Below are positions 46,749 through 57,571 of a DNA stretch of 64,000 nt, piece after piece. How positions within the stretch are numbered: the stretch's first letter is position 1; each line of letters starts with the position of its first letter. Origin of the DNA: Prochilodus magdalenae (lineage: Eukaryota > Chordata > Actinopteri > Characiformes > Prochilodontidae); the NCBI GenBank assembly GCA_024036415.1, contig JAMWET010006979.1, positions 776,001 through 840,000 on the forward strand, in the 5' to 3' direction. The notes below the pieces were generated by a model. The model worked only from the letters and a program-made list of their open reading frames with translations, was not told the origin of the DNA and ran no database searches. The position numbers and the translations under genes were made by a program.

Positions 46749-49700
46749 CTGAGGGAAGAAAGGGTAAATGTAAATACATGGCACATGTGCGTTCATTTTG
46801 GTACAGATTGACAAATATTCCATGGATATGCTAAGTAATACTGGAAATGAAAGCCAAACCCCTCACACCTGGTAACCATCAAACTATTTGATGTGACTTC
46901 CCTACATAGGGATGCGGTTTGCCTTCAGTCTTGGCCATGCATACTTTTGACTATTGTTTGTTTTGCAGCCTTCACCTAATACCTGACATAACCCTGTGAA
47001 TCCCTCATTTAATGCATCGCTCCGACAGGAACATGTAAAGACATGGCCTGTATGCTGTAAAAATTTTACACGAGGCTTTTACTGGTTACGGTGCCACATG
47101 TGACTTATAAGTTGTCGGGAAGTGCAAGTATGATTGGAACGCGGGTGTTTATGCTTCAGGTACTGGTGGCTTACGTAGGTCTTGTGAAGAGGCCTGATAT
47201 CTTCTTGCAGTTTTTGTTGTCTCCCCCACACACGCCACACTTGTTAAACTTCTTGTTGGAGCCCAGTTTGCCGTCGCAGCCGGCCTTGGAGCATTTGCCC
47301 TGGACGCAGACAGCTGAGGAGTCAGGAGAACATGGAGTCCCATCCACAACCTGCAACAAAGCAGAAGGTTTACTGATCATGCTGATAATCTACATCATTA
47401 AGTTAAGAAGAGTCCAGAAATAAGTCTTTGCACTAAATATGATATGAATATATGACCAGACTGGTCCAATATGTTATCATTATCACCTTAACTGGTGGGT
47501 GTGAGTTTTTGCATGTCATGTATCCGGGGGTGATCACCATGGAGTGGAAGTAGAGGGCTCATGGTGACCTCACTAGTTGAGTTACAGCTTTATGCATGTG
47601 CCTCAATAAAGCATTTTCCCATTTTCCCAACTCTTCTTCTGCATAACACTGGAATATTAATCCAGATTGCATATAAAATAAGGTAAATGAGATCCTGTGC
47701 CGTTCAGCTTTCTGTTCTGCACAGACGGGAGGCGCTTTCACCATTTAACATAGGGGAATTTGGACCACAGTTCAGTTACTGCACCTCCAAGTGTCAAAAG
47801 TCAAATATGATGATCGGTATCAAATCTATGGGTTATGTTTGTTCTAGGTTGAAGACCACCAGACACGGCACATCGCATGGCTTTCAAAACCACGACCTTT
47901 AGGTACCCACAACAGCTCTGACATTCCCCACTGACAATGTTCCAGGGTGCCACTCAGTATTATGGCATCGCTACATTAAAGTACAGCCATACTGAGACCA
48001 CAAAAGCCATGGGTTGCAATTTACACTTAGGAAAAATAAGAGTTACATAGACTGTTACATACACCAACGCTAAGATTAGTAGTGCAGTCTATTTACAGTG
48101 AGTCTATGAGTGAGAATGTAGTGAACCGATGTCACACATGAGTTTTATTCTATTTCATTAAACTTAATCTGCCCTTTATCGTTGCTAACACTGCACTGCA
48201 TTCGATGTAGAAAAGCCACACTTTGCAGTGCATCTGCTGGGTGATATGATGCCACGCTATGTGGAGTTTGTAGTAGCTTAAGATAATGTGCTTCTAAACA
48301 ACGACCAAATATAACTGGAATTTCTGCATGCAGTTTTACCGAGCTGTATGCTGGGTTACGCCAAGATTCCAAACACTAAAGGTCCAGTCCTGTTGCGCCT
48401 CATATGTCTGTGAAGACTCACTCCACACCTCTGTATCTCACCCAGATTAACACCTTCTTACTCACTATTTTTTTACGTCATCTTTTCCTTCCTTGTGTTC
48501 TATTTGTCAGCTGACAACAGACAGTGGTGAGAAACATGAGACAGCCATGGGACACTCAGTATCCTCCCTGGTGACTATGTTCCCTATGTCATACCTACAC
48601 AGCAATATAAGCTTCCTTGAAGGAGTGCTTTTAATCCCGACAGCTGAATTTTGTTAAAACTGTTGGAATGTCACTGAGCCTTTATTGTGGCACATAGTGC
48701 AGTGGTTCTCAAACCAGTCCTCCGAGACCCCCACAAAGTCCATAGTTCTGCTGTATCCTTACACATTTTGAGTTAGGTTGAAGCAGAAAAGTGGCCCCTC
48801 AGGACTGGTTTCACAATCATTGCTCAAGAGTCGAATCGTATGCCGATGATACTGGTATGTCTCTATATCGTATTCTTAGAGAATCAAATCGAGATGCTGT
48901 GAGGTCAGATATTTACCCGCCTGGTTATGCCTAATGAAATATACCCTTTAAAGCTCACCTTGGGGGAAAGCACATAGAAGTAGCCAGTTCCATTGGCCCT
49001 GCATATCAGCTTGCACTGATCTTTAGGGGACACTCCTGAGTACTTGGGTACCCACACGACGGAGGGTGTGAGGCGGTTGGTGTTCATGCTGAAGCCATTA
49101 AAGGCCTCACACTGTTCTTCACGGAAACTCTTCCCTGTGTACGGCAAAACCAAGAGAGAGGTTAGAGGAGAAACAGACTGCAATAAATAACCACAACGTT
49201 TTATTTTTACAGTCATCTTCCCAAGCTCAGAGCCGCTGCAAGAGCCTCATCAGTAGAGAACCAAGTTTAGCAGTAATAACAGCAACAGGAGAGTCCAACA
49301 AAGAAATCCAGTAATAGCAATAACAGGAATACAACACATTGAGATCAAAAGGAAACAGGGGTAAGAGAAAAAAAGAGTACAACTAAAACTAATAAAGGCA
49401 TAAATGTATCCAAATCATTTTGATCCTTGGGTGGTCTCTGAAACCACAAGAGGCCGAGTTCCAGATCTGAAGAGCATATGATGAATTATCCAATTTAGGC
49501 GATTGGATATTGTTTTGAATAGAATGCATTTAGATTGAGGTTTAATGCGTAACGAATACAAATGTACAAAGGCTGAGAGGCTCCCAGCCCTGGTCCTGGA
49601 GGGCACCTGCCCTGCATATTTTAAATAGTTGGATCAGGTGTGTTGGGAACACAGCAAACAAAGGTAGACATGGCAAGTGGTCTTTCTGGACCAGGGTTGG

Positions 49701-52700
49701 GAACCATTGCTGTAGCTAGCAAGTAATGGAAAAAGGGTTAGCCTATAGTGGCCTATGTTAACAGTATGGTTAGACCGTAGAGTTGGACAGTTTGCATCAT
49801 GCTGAATTAATTATATAAGCTTCTATTACTTGTTAGCTATATTAGCTTCACAACTTTAATGCCAAAGTAAAGAAGCAAACAAAGACAAATCAAATCTTGA
49901 CTGACCGAGTGGGTCAGTAAATATGTGGCCAGTGTTGGCTTTATTCTCCTACACTTATGTTAAGTGTACTAGGCTTAGGTGAAGTCACATAAGTACTGAA
50001 AAGCTCTTACCAGTGTCGGGGCATGGTGTGAGGTTGCAGGAGCGGTACTTGACCCTCACTCCCTGGCAGTATTTGCCTCCATTGTCTGGCACTGGATTAT
50101 TACATTCTCGCTTCGCCAACTGCACCCCACCACCACAGGTCCTAGAGCAAGTCCCAAACGCCCCCCATTTCCCCCACTTTCCATCCACCTAAAGTAGGAT
50201 AGCAAGGAAAAGAGAGTGTCAAACTTGGAAGACTTGGACGAGGTGCTATATTAGTGCCTTCAGTATGGATTCTCAGTCTAGCAGGTGTGATGTACAGCGT
50301 TCCTACAGTCTTTGCTTTCTGTAAAGTGATCAGGTCACTCTGTCACAACTGGTAGAAATGTTTCTTGATGGATATTTGAGGAACCTTTAATATTAGTGGC
50401 ATCCTGAGACACTTGGGGACTATTCATGTGTTTCTTGTCCAAAAGGTATACACATATCTGCCATCACCTTCTGCACATCAAATAAACGCAGGGTAGAGCA
50501 GATAGAAAATGACCCAAGTATTAAAGCTCTGCCTCTAAAAAGATCCCCGGTTCAGCCTAGGAACGGCTTGTTAACTGGTGTTTATAATGATCTGACTTGA
50601 AGAAATGCTAAAATCTGCAAGGCTACACCCGATACCCTCCGACACCGAGGAACCAAAAAACTCCAAAACAGTTCTATGTGTTCATATATCTGTTACTTAG
50701 CGACAAAACAAAGCAATGGGACGAGTCTGTAGGAGTGTGTTTAACAGGTCCACAATGATATGTCAAATGCCTGCAGTACTCATGTATCCTATCACAGCAT
50801 GGTGAGACTTCTTGTGGAGATGAGCGCGTACAACAGTAGAATGTGACTGGAAGAGTCCACCTTTAAAGTAACTCCAGTTTTGCTGCAGTGCAACAATAAA
50901 GAAGCAAATATTGGAGATCTAGCATGCCTTGGCTGAGGCAACTACACTGTATGCGCAAATGTATCCAGACACTCTTCAGGGGCCGCCACTGGTGACAGGT
51001 CCTCAATTGCACAGACACAGATCTCTATACAAAAGCAGTGGCCAATTGAATAGGATGCTCTGGAGCCAGCCAGAGGGGTTATAAAGCTCCTGAGTGTTGG
51101 GTTATGGAACTCTTGCACTGCATTCGCTGGAGTGATGGAGCACCATCCAGTATTTCTGAGCTGAATGTTCCAACTTTTAGTGTAAGGCAGGCCATCTTCT
51201 CCACCCTGACACCACAATACTGTAGAGTGAGCAGATATCTTTAACCCTTTGGGCATTTAACACACATTTATTGTAAACGGTTGCCAGTCCTTCAACAGCC
51301 TCTGGTGGTGCAATTGCTTAAGTCTACAGCCTGCCATCAGGAGATCATATGTTCAACCCAAGGATAGTCAACTGAGGGTCTGAGAGAGCATAGATATCCT
51401 CACCCTTTCTGGGTGGGTGGTTCTCTACCATCAGCCAGCACAGTGCTAATCAATGTGGGTGTCCCTTATCTTATATGGGTCTAGTTTTCCAGAAACATAT
51501 ATATGTTAAGTCTCATCAAGAATGATGACAGAGGTTTAGAGTAAACAACTTTCTTAGTCATTGTAGAAGAAACTATACCTCAGGCCATCTCTCATCTTGG
51601 ACTGAAAAATCCTCATTTTTATTTACAGCTAAAGAGATATGTATTTAAACCCCACAAATGTGCACTAGACCAGCATATCAGGCATTTGACATGTTTATCT
51701 ATAGGCAGCTTGGGAATAAGGTCTTACGACATTCTGAACTTGAATGGTAGATGATAATGAATGTGATTGTTAGTAGCTGGACTTTTAAGGAACCTCTTAT
51801 GGGGTGTCCTGCTTGCTAGGTGCATGTTTATGTAATGTAGGCACATGGGTGTAGGCCTGTACTGTGTTATCACTCACCCTGATCTTGGTAAAATCTTGCT
51901 TCTCTATGCAGATGCCACGCATGCATAGCATGCCCTCCCCACAGCTGGTGCCGTCTGCCCAAGGGAAATGGCGCGTCTGGCAAACGGGTTGCCCACGGGT
52001 CTTCCCCGTGCACCACAGCCGTTGGCACGGAGCCTGTATGAGTGGGCATGGCTTAGAGCCCGTCCCAAATGCTAGCTCACACTGCTTCTCCAGAGTGTAG
52101 GAAACACCGGGGAGAACATCAGGGAGGGCCAAAGGCTTCTGAGGCTGGTCCAGCAAACATTCACCTGCAGGGGGGGGATACAGTGTTATGCCACATTTGA
52201 TTTCAGGACGTTTCACATGGGATGAGGTGACTTATTTTTACTTATAGTTCATATAATTCAAAAAATGAATTTTGTCTTTTTCTTTTTTTTTTTATTTCCC
52301 ATGGTTTTGACATCATATCAAACATGAAAGAGTTCAAAGTGGAGACTTGAACCTGCCGATACATAATGTAAAAATTACATAAATAAAATGCAGTCAATCT
52401 GGACAAGTTAGAGAGCGGGACTATGGACTATAGAGGGGTCCAGATCAGTCCAACATAAGTAAAAAAATGAGTGGTGTTAATAATGTATCACATTAACTAG
52501 TCCTAGTAATTACATTTAATTGCGTAATGTAAATCAAAGGTATAGCAAAATGACAATGCTAACTAAAAACTACAGTGTAGGGCTCTTTAAAGACCAAGAT
52601 CACCTTGTACCAGGAGAATGTTATGTGGAAAACAGAACCATTTCGGTGACATAGCATGACATTTGAGCTTCAGATGAAAGGTAAACATTAGATGAGCCTG

Positions 52701-55700
52701 TAATTTGTCATCACACCAAAGCAATAAGGGTCTCTTCATTAGTGATGTTGATATTCAGTTCTATCGTTGTTGGAGACGTTTGACCAGATGAGTTATGACT
52801 GGGAGATCTTTGAGTTCATCACGTCCTCATTTATTTGTATAGTCTAATAGAGTGAGAATATTAGTCTGAGTCTTTGATGGCTTCAGAGGGCCTACTGTAA
52901 ACGTCCTAATCAGTGAAATCACATGGGCCCTTGCTCACACAAACACTCACGTCAGCACTGTTTGCCCTTTCCCTTGTTGCTATCACACAGCTGTAGATCA
53001 AACGCTGTAAAAGTGCGTACGTGCTGTAAAGTGTATGGCCTCCCAGTCAGTTACTCCACATTGACCTTGTGTCATCTGTCTTGAGACGCTTATAGAAATA
53101 GGGAGAATAAGGGGCTGGAGACTACACACCCACATATAGGGAGAAATATATTTACACAAAAATCATTATATTTCAAATATATAGTTTGCTGAAAAACTTA
53201 CTCTCTCAATTTCATGCTTGAAATTCCTGTATACCTGTATACCTGAATTTAGTGTATTGCCGTAGATAGCAGTATGTGTTCAAGTGCCAGAAACCATATC
53301 GGTAAAACTATTTGAATTTACAATAAAATGCAAAACTCAGCAAATAAAAGGAATTCTGTGTTGAAATTTGCTGAAAAAATGCCATATTGAAGTTTATACC
53401 CAGTAGATGTATGTAATTTTACTGAGAGAAGCAACAAAACATGTAGTTTCCTGGAAGGTATTGAACTCTGCAGCTTATGACTATACATTAGCATCGTAGC
53501 TGAAGTGCAAGGTCAAAGAAGCAAACTTTGAACACCAGAAAAATTTTGGCTGATCGACTACATTTGGTGTACAAGGGAAATGGCATAAATGGATACTGCA
53601 CCTAAAAGCACGTAGTGCTGCATGCCATAGTGTCACGTACCATCATGTAGCATAGCAGTATTATAGAATGCTGGCAGAAAGAGCTGATAAGCACCAGGTT
53701 CAAGTTTACACTCATATACATTTAATGTAGCGTTCAACATCACTCATCACGCTTGGTATTAGATTACTACCTCTTCACAAACTGTCTGTTACCAGCTGAA
53801 AGATACGTGCTCAGCAAGGCTAGGCTAGTAACGTTAGCTGAGGTAAACTTCCATTAGCATATGTATCTCTGTACAGCTTCATTTCATGGCATGCTGTGAC
53901 ACGTTTTGACATGCAGAGGAATTGAACAGTGCTTGGAGTCACTGTGGAACGGTGTGGTTGTGCATTCTCCATTAAAAACAATAGACACAGCGGGATGCAA
54001 CCTGTCCGGTATGTAGTTAGCTCTATAAAGACTTTTGGGTAAGTTGAGCTTACCCAGAAACAGCTAATGTTGATGCGTATTTATGTGCACAAATTGCTTG
54101 ATTTTGGGGGGGTGGGGGGTTGGGAGGGAGGTTTAACTCAGTTCCCCCCTGGAATTTAATCATCATCACTTCCCACCAACAGGCCACAACTCCCCCCACA
54201 CCAGATACCCTAGGGAAGTGGTTTCCCTTCACAGGCTGCTGAGGCATTAATGGGATGTAAACTAATGACCTCTTGTGTCTGGATGATCAGGTGTTTAGAC
54301 AGTTGTGCTACTCAGAAGTCATAAAGTTACGGAAAAAAGAACCAATGAAAATATAATAAAACGTCAAAACAGTCATTGCTCTAGTTAAGTCATTAATTTG
54401 TGCAAAGAAAAATTCTTCATCTAAGCACAGACAAAGCTGTTTGTCTGAGCATGAGGAAATGTTCAAGCAGAGGTCACCCTGTTCTAAGTTGATTCACCTG
54501 TTTATTCTTTCTTGCACACAGAAATGTAAGCAACTTTGCGGTTCTTGAGTGGCGCAATTGCCCAACTGCAAGAGATCATGAGTTTAAGCCCTGGTGACAC
54601 TTAAGCATTCCCTGGTCAGACCTCTAAAACGAGGAAACTCTGACCCCACCCCAGACTGGGGGCGCTGTGTGACAGGGGGGGCGTCATTGTCTGTGTGTGG
54701 GAATAAGCGATGACTCAATTGCTAGTTGGCGATGAGGAACTGAGTAAATCTCACAGCAATTTCAGCACATAATGAAGCAACCACATTCATAGTTTTCTCT
54801 TTTATTCAAACTCAAAAATCTGAGCTTTGGACTGGAGATTCCTTTTTACATTTTTCCTTCAGGGACATAATGAGAGAAACCCGGAGTTTCTATTTCAACC
54901 TGCGTGGGAAAACGAGACTGGCATACACCTACAGCCAATGACAGCCAGACCACTTTGGGTTGTCTTGACCCAATCTACTTTCAGACAAGAGGTCTGGGTG
55001 CCTGCCCAAAAAAGCACTGCAGCGAGTTTGTGAACCATCAATTGCCGCTTTCTCCAAGGCCAACATAGTGGTTTGTCCTGATTGGCAGGGATTTATACTC
55101 CAGGACTCACCCTGGAACTTCCTATGACTATGGCTGTTGGCCAAGGGACACCTAATGCATAGCTTGGTAGGATTAGTGGGCTTCTAACGTGTACTTACAT
55201 CCAGTTTTGAGTCCTTCTAATGAATGAATGGTCTTGATGAATGAGTCACCCGTCGCTGCTATGTCTATTAAACCCTGAAAACACTAACAGTGGCCTACAA
55301 ATGTTCCAGCCTGGTTCTGTTTTGATCTTTTGACTCTCAGAGTTAGCACAAACTGGACTTTAGACCTGGCAATGAACGAAAAAACTAGACAGCAACAAGA
55401 GAAGACTTGAGTTAGAAACGTTAAGTCTGCTAGTTAGCATTAGTGACTACACGTTGAGCTTTAGAGTTCAGCGCTAGATCAACTGAACAACCACAAGTTT
55501 AGGCTCAGCACAAAATTGGTCTTGGAATTAGCAATACAGATGAAACTCAACAATCTCAATCTGATGTCTAGCAGGTCTCCAAACATTGAGAATAGGCTAT
55601 TCACACTGGACTTACCATGCCCACTGTCCAGGAAGTCTGTGATGATGGCAGCGCTGCAGGGAGACCATGGGCTGGTGCGGTTGATCCGGATTAGTGTAGG

Positions 55701-57571
55701 AGACATCATGTGGTTGTCCTGCAGCTTTCCAAATGCATCCTCACAAGCCTTCACATTATCATGAGGCATGTTGAAGACATGGCCTATAAAGAGATACAGC
55801 GAGAAGAGAGGAGAAGAGAAGCACAGAAAGCTTACTGACGTTTCTCCTTGTCAGTGTACATCAGTCATCTGCAAACCTCAAGCGAATTCTTAGATTTCTT
55901 CCTTTGGAATCACCGCTATATTCAAAATGGGCAATTATCGTGTCAGCAATAGTGCCACAGTTATGCGAGTCACTTCACCAGCACCTACAGAGGCTCTCCC
56001 CATTTCCTGCTCTGGCCTTGTAAATGTACTTCACCAAAACCAAAAATGAGACACCCGCATGGACTGCAAATAGAGCAGATCATCTTTCTTCAGCTGTTTC
56101 TGTGATCCTTAATGTGGCTCGCTTACCTCAACCGAAGGAAAACGTAAGGAAAACGGCAATAATCTTTGGAATGTTCAGACTTTTGGAGGCACAGGTGATA
56201 TATTACAGGTTCCTAGCCCAAATAACAAAGAGTGCTGGCTGCATGTGAAGCCAGTATCTTAGTTCTGTCGCTAGAAGAGTAAAAGAATAAAGTGTAGGCC
56301 TACAGAGAAACCTTAAAGCCTAAAGATACATTTTGTATTTTTAATTAAATCAGTATGAAGTAAAAACATTCAGAGAGGTTTGCTGTGGAATTTCTAGGGC
56401 ACCTCATAACCAAATAACCAAAGTGTATAATGCATCCGAAAGCATGTAAAGAAAAAAATCTAAAAGTTATTTCACAGTAAGTACAACAATGCAATTTTTA
56501 AAATTTAAAAGAAGAGAGATGCAAAGGCAATGTTAAAAAAACAGAAAAGTAAAAATTGTACAGATAATTAACATTACATATATAAACTCTGAAGACACGT
56601 TCACCGGCTGTTTTAGATGATTATGTTTCTTCTTGTTTTCTGTTGGTTGCCATTCTAAGATATAGCCCATATAGGAATGTCTCAATTCCATATTTATAGT
56701 GAGGTGATCAAAGGGTGCATGGACCTGTTTTGCCTAATTGAAAGTCGGGTGTGACATAATTCATAAATTACTAAGTTTTGTCATACTGCCTTTACGAGTT
56801 GTACTTTTTTCAATATTTGCCCGTTTTGAGCAAAGTTAGCTAAAGTAGCTTTTATGATACATGGTGCATACTGGAATAAGCGTTTAGGTATTGTTATGCC
56901 AGTTTCATGACAAGCTAATGTGGGTGTCATGTAGCCTTATAAACAGCACCTTACAAAAAAGTGGTGTCATATTTCTAGTTCATTTACAACCGCATCAATA
57001 TTCCTGCTGAAGTATGACATTTCTTTCAAACTGTTCTGGGTTTTACATACAGAGATGAAACTCTCTGATCAAGCTACACCACACAGGCTCTCTTTTACTT
57101 TGGTCTATGTATCCATTACATTTTGAATCGTACAGAACAAGGTACCCCGACACATCTGTTATTAAATTTTCATCTCTAGTACATGGAAATATGTCTTCAT
57201 TGAGCATAGAAAATATAATATTACTTCTGGCTTACTGGTCAGTACTGCATGCACGTCATATTTGGATCCTTTCTGCATTTTATTGCTACACCCCATTAAA
57301 AATGAAAGGAGGCAGATGAATTTCAAAGACTGAGTTTTGACAATGAGTGTAGCAGCGGAACAGCTGCATATAAAGGGTTATAGACCTCCTTCACACATGC
57401 TTGTACTAAAACGTACTTGCTTCAAAAACAATGCTTACCAAGTTCATGGGCAGTGGTGAATGCAGACGGCAGGCCGTCGTCCTCAATCACAGAGCAGCTC
57501 CTCTTAGGGTCGCACATGGTGCCAACATCTGCCATGCCCAGAGTGTCACAGGTAGAGGCCCCACATAGATC
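45941..57571 (-). CDS. adamts15: ADAMTS15-like secreted metalloprotease, 3' part (exons 2-8, spliced; 5' exon outside window)
   Basis: This is a secreted zinc metalloprotease of the extracellular matrix; the family subgroup ADAMTS1/4/5/8/15 cleaves proteoglycans such as aggrecan and versican. Exons on the minus strand, 5' to 3', are 57571-57439, 55783-55616, 52164-51878, 50188-50011, 49134-48959, 47350-47175 and 46748-45941. All borders are AG/GT, the phases fit, and the joined length is 1926 nt including the TAA stop. Domain order is catalytic end with HELGH, disintegrin-like, TSP1, Cys-rich, spacer, then two TSP1 repeats. ADAMTS15 is preferred over ADAMTS1 and ADAMTS8 because of the spacer string [18 protein letters not shown] and the C-terminus PQELDFC-LKPC, which match what I know of vertebrate ADAMTS15; ADAMTS8 also has only one C-terminal TSP1. 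About 310 N-terminal residues are missing, assuming the human length of about 950. Teleosts keep a and b paralogues and I cannot tell which this is. No internal stop or frameshift is seen. Confidence 0.93.
46749..47174. other. adamts15 intron 7
   Basis: 426 bp, GTAAGC donor and TTCTTCCCTCAG acceptor on the minus strand; nothing else seen. Confidence 0.85.
47175..47350 (-). CDS. adamts15: adamts15 exon 7: cysteine-rich domain, second half
   Basis: 176 nt, starting in phase 0 with [20 protein letters not shown] after TTTGTTGCAG and ending two bases into a threonine codon at a GTAAGC donor. [14 protein letters not shown] closes the cysteine-rich domain and is near-universal in ADAMTS proteins. 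The split codon AC+C gives TRPTHGYN across the exon 7/8 border, where mammalian ADAMTS15 has KPMHGYN. The intron behind it is only 426 bp. Confidence 0.94.
47351..48958. other. adamts15 intron 6
   Basis: 1608 bp, containing a short inverted-repeat element at 48705-48820 and otherwise no recognised feature. Confidence 0.85.
48705..48820. repeat. short inverted-repeat element (MITE-like) in intron 6
   Basis: AAACCAGTCCT at 48711-48721 is matched by its perfect complement AGGACTGGTTT at 48801-48811. The arrangement (GTGGTTCTCAAACCAGTCCTC ... CAGGACTGGTTTC) is that of a widespread small fish repeat whose ends read 'aaccagtcctggaggacc'. Family name not assigned. Confidence 0.5.
48959..49134 (-). 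CDS. adamts15: adamts15 exon 6: cysteine-rich domain, first half
   Basis: 176 nt: two bases complete the split glycine (GG), then 58 codons end with CCC AAG before a GTGAGC donor. It encodes [34 protein letters not shown] and [18 protein letters not shown] and [10 protein letters not shown] are hallmarks of the ADAMTS cysteine-rich domain. N-G-T is a possible N-glycosylation site. The exon joins exon 7 in phase 0. Confidence 0.94.
49135..50010. other. adamts15 intron 5
   Basis: 876 bp, containing a short MITE-like inverted repeat at 49578-49713. Confidence 0.85.
49578..49713. repeat. short inverted-repeat element (MITE-like) in intron 5
   Basis: The left end reads CCCAGCCCTGGTCCTGGAGG and the right end TCTGGACCAGGGTTGGGAAC, an imperfect inverted pair around about 95 bp containing TTGGATCAGGTGTGTTGG. 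It matches the same general class of small non-autonomous fish repeat as the element in intron 6. Confidence 0.5.
50011..50188 (-). CDS. adamts15: adamts15 exon 5: central thrombospondin type 1 repeat
   Basis: 178 nt, starting in phase 0 with GTG (valine) after CTACTTTAG and ending with one base of a glycine codon at a GTAAGA donor. It encodes [20 protein letters not shown] and then GVQLAKREC to [13 protein letters not shown] is the C-mannosylation-type WxxW motif, and CSRTCG fits the O-fucosylation consensus CxxS/TCG. Six cysteines are in TSP1 spacing. This is the single central repeat that every ADAMTS carries after its disintegrin domain. Confidence 0.94.
50942..51256. mobile_element. probable Tc1/mariner-type non-autonomous remnant
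   Basis: The left edge CACTGTATGCGCAAATGTAT followed by CCAGACAC resembles the terminal repeat of fish Tc1-type MITEs (TACACTATATGGCCAAAAGTAT...GGACACC). The interior has a phrase (GGAGTGATGGAGCACCATCC) typical of degraded members. I cannot find a matching right terminal repeat, so the limits are approximate. Confidence 0.35.
51290..51450 (+). repeat. degraded tRNA-headed SINE-like element
   Basis: Begins GCCTCTGGTGGTGCAATTGC and continues with GGAGATCATATGTTCAACCC, which fits a worn tRNA head (A-box-like GGTGCAATTG, B-box-like TATGTTCAACC). It shares its layout with the better-preserved copy at 54541-54755. Confidence 0.4.
51878..52164 (-). CDS. adamts15: adamts15 exon 4: disintegrin-like domain
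   Basis: 287 nt: two bases complete the split glycine, then 95 codons to AGG before the GTGAGT donor. The acceptor lies behind a run of C (CCCCCCCTGCAG). The translated segment begins ECLLDQPQ and ends QDFTKIR. It carries the cysteine spacing of an ADAMTS disintegrin-like domain, including QRLWC and PWADGTSCG, the latter a strongly conserved family signature. Despite the name, the domain has no RGD-type integrin loop here. In the family it supports substrate recognition by the catalytic domain. Confidence 0.93.
52165..55615. other. adamts15 intron 3
   Basis: 3451 bp, the longest complete intron here. It holds a SINE-like remnant at 54541-54755 and a G-run (GGGGGGGTGGGGGGT) near 54105-54120. 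The rest is unremarkable AT-rich sequence. Confidence 0.85.
54541..54755 (+). repeat. tRNA-headed SINE-like element
   Basis: TTCTTGAGTGGCGCAATTGC and GAGATCATGAGTTTAAGCCC form an A-box/B-box-like head, followed by a body with GACTGGGGGCGCTGTGTGAC and TTGGCGATGAGGAACTGAG. Related to the copy at 51290-51450. A fish-genome repeat search would settle the family. Confidence 0.45.
55616..55783 (-). CDS. adamts15: adamts15 exon 3: rest of zinc site, Met-turn, end of catalytic domain
   Basis: 168 nt, starting with the last two bases of the split glycine and ending after one base of the next split glycine (donor GTAAGT). It completes the motif as [12 protein letters not shown], giving zinc ligands H42, H46 and H52 (numbered from the first residue of exon 2). 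The asparagine at 49 stands where many metzincins have glycine; ADAMTS proteins tolerate G, N or S there. NHMMSPTL at 68-75 is the Met-turn region. N79-R-T is a likely N-glycosylation site. The exon ends in [15 protein letters not shown], the usual close of the catalytic domain. Confidence 0.94.
55784..57438. other. adamts15 intron 2
   Basis: 1655 bp, GTAAGC donor and TTTATAG acceptor on the minus strand. AT-rich; I see no repeat family I recognise and no coding segment. Confidence 0.85.
57439..57571 (-). CDS. adamts15: adamts15 exon 2: catalytic domain with first half of zinc motif
   Basis: 133 nt, entering in phase 0 after a CCCAG acceptor and leaving after one base of a glycine codon at a GTAAGC donor. 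It encodes 44 residues starting [18 protein letters not shown] and running through [15 protein letters not shown] to TTAHEL. H42 and the catalytic E43 of the zinc motif are the last full codons but one and two, so the motif is cut by the intron. The residues and exon border agree with the ADAMTS1/8/15 group. The preceding part of the protein is not in the window. Confidence 0.92.

Larger units (their letters stand above)
50189..51877. other. adamts15 intron 4
   Basis: 1689 bp. It carries a transposon-like remnant at 50942-51256 and a SINE-like remnant at 51290-51450; the remainder shows nothing recognisable. Confidence 0.85.
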
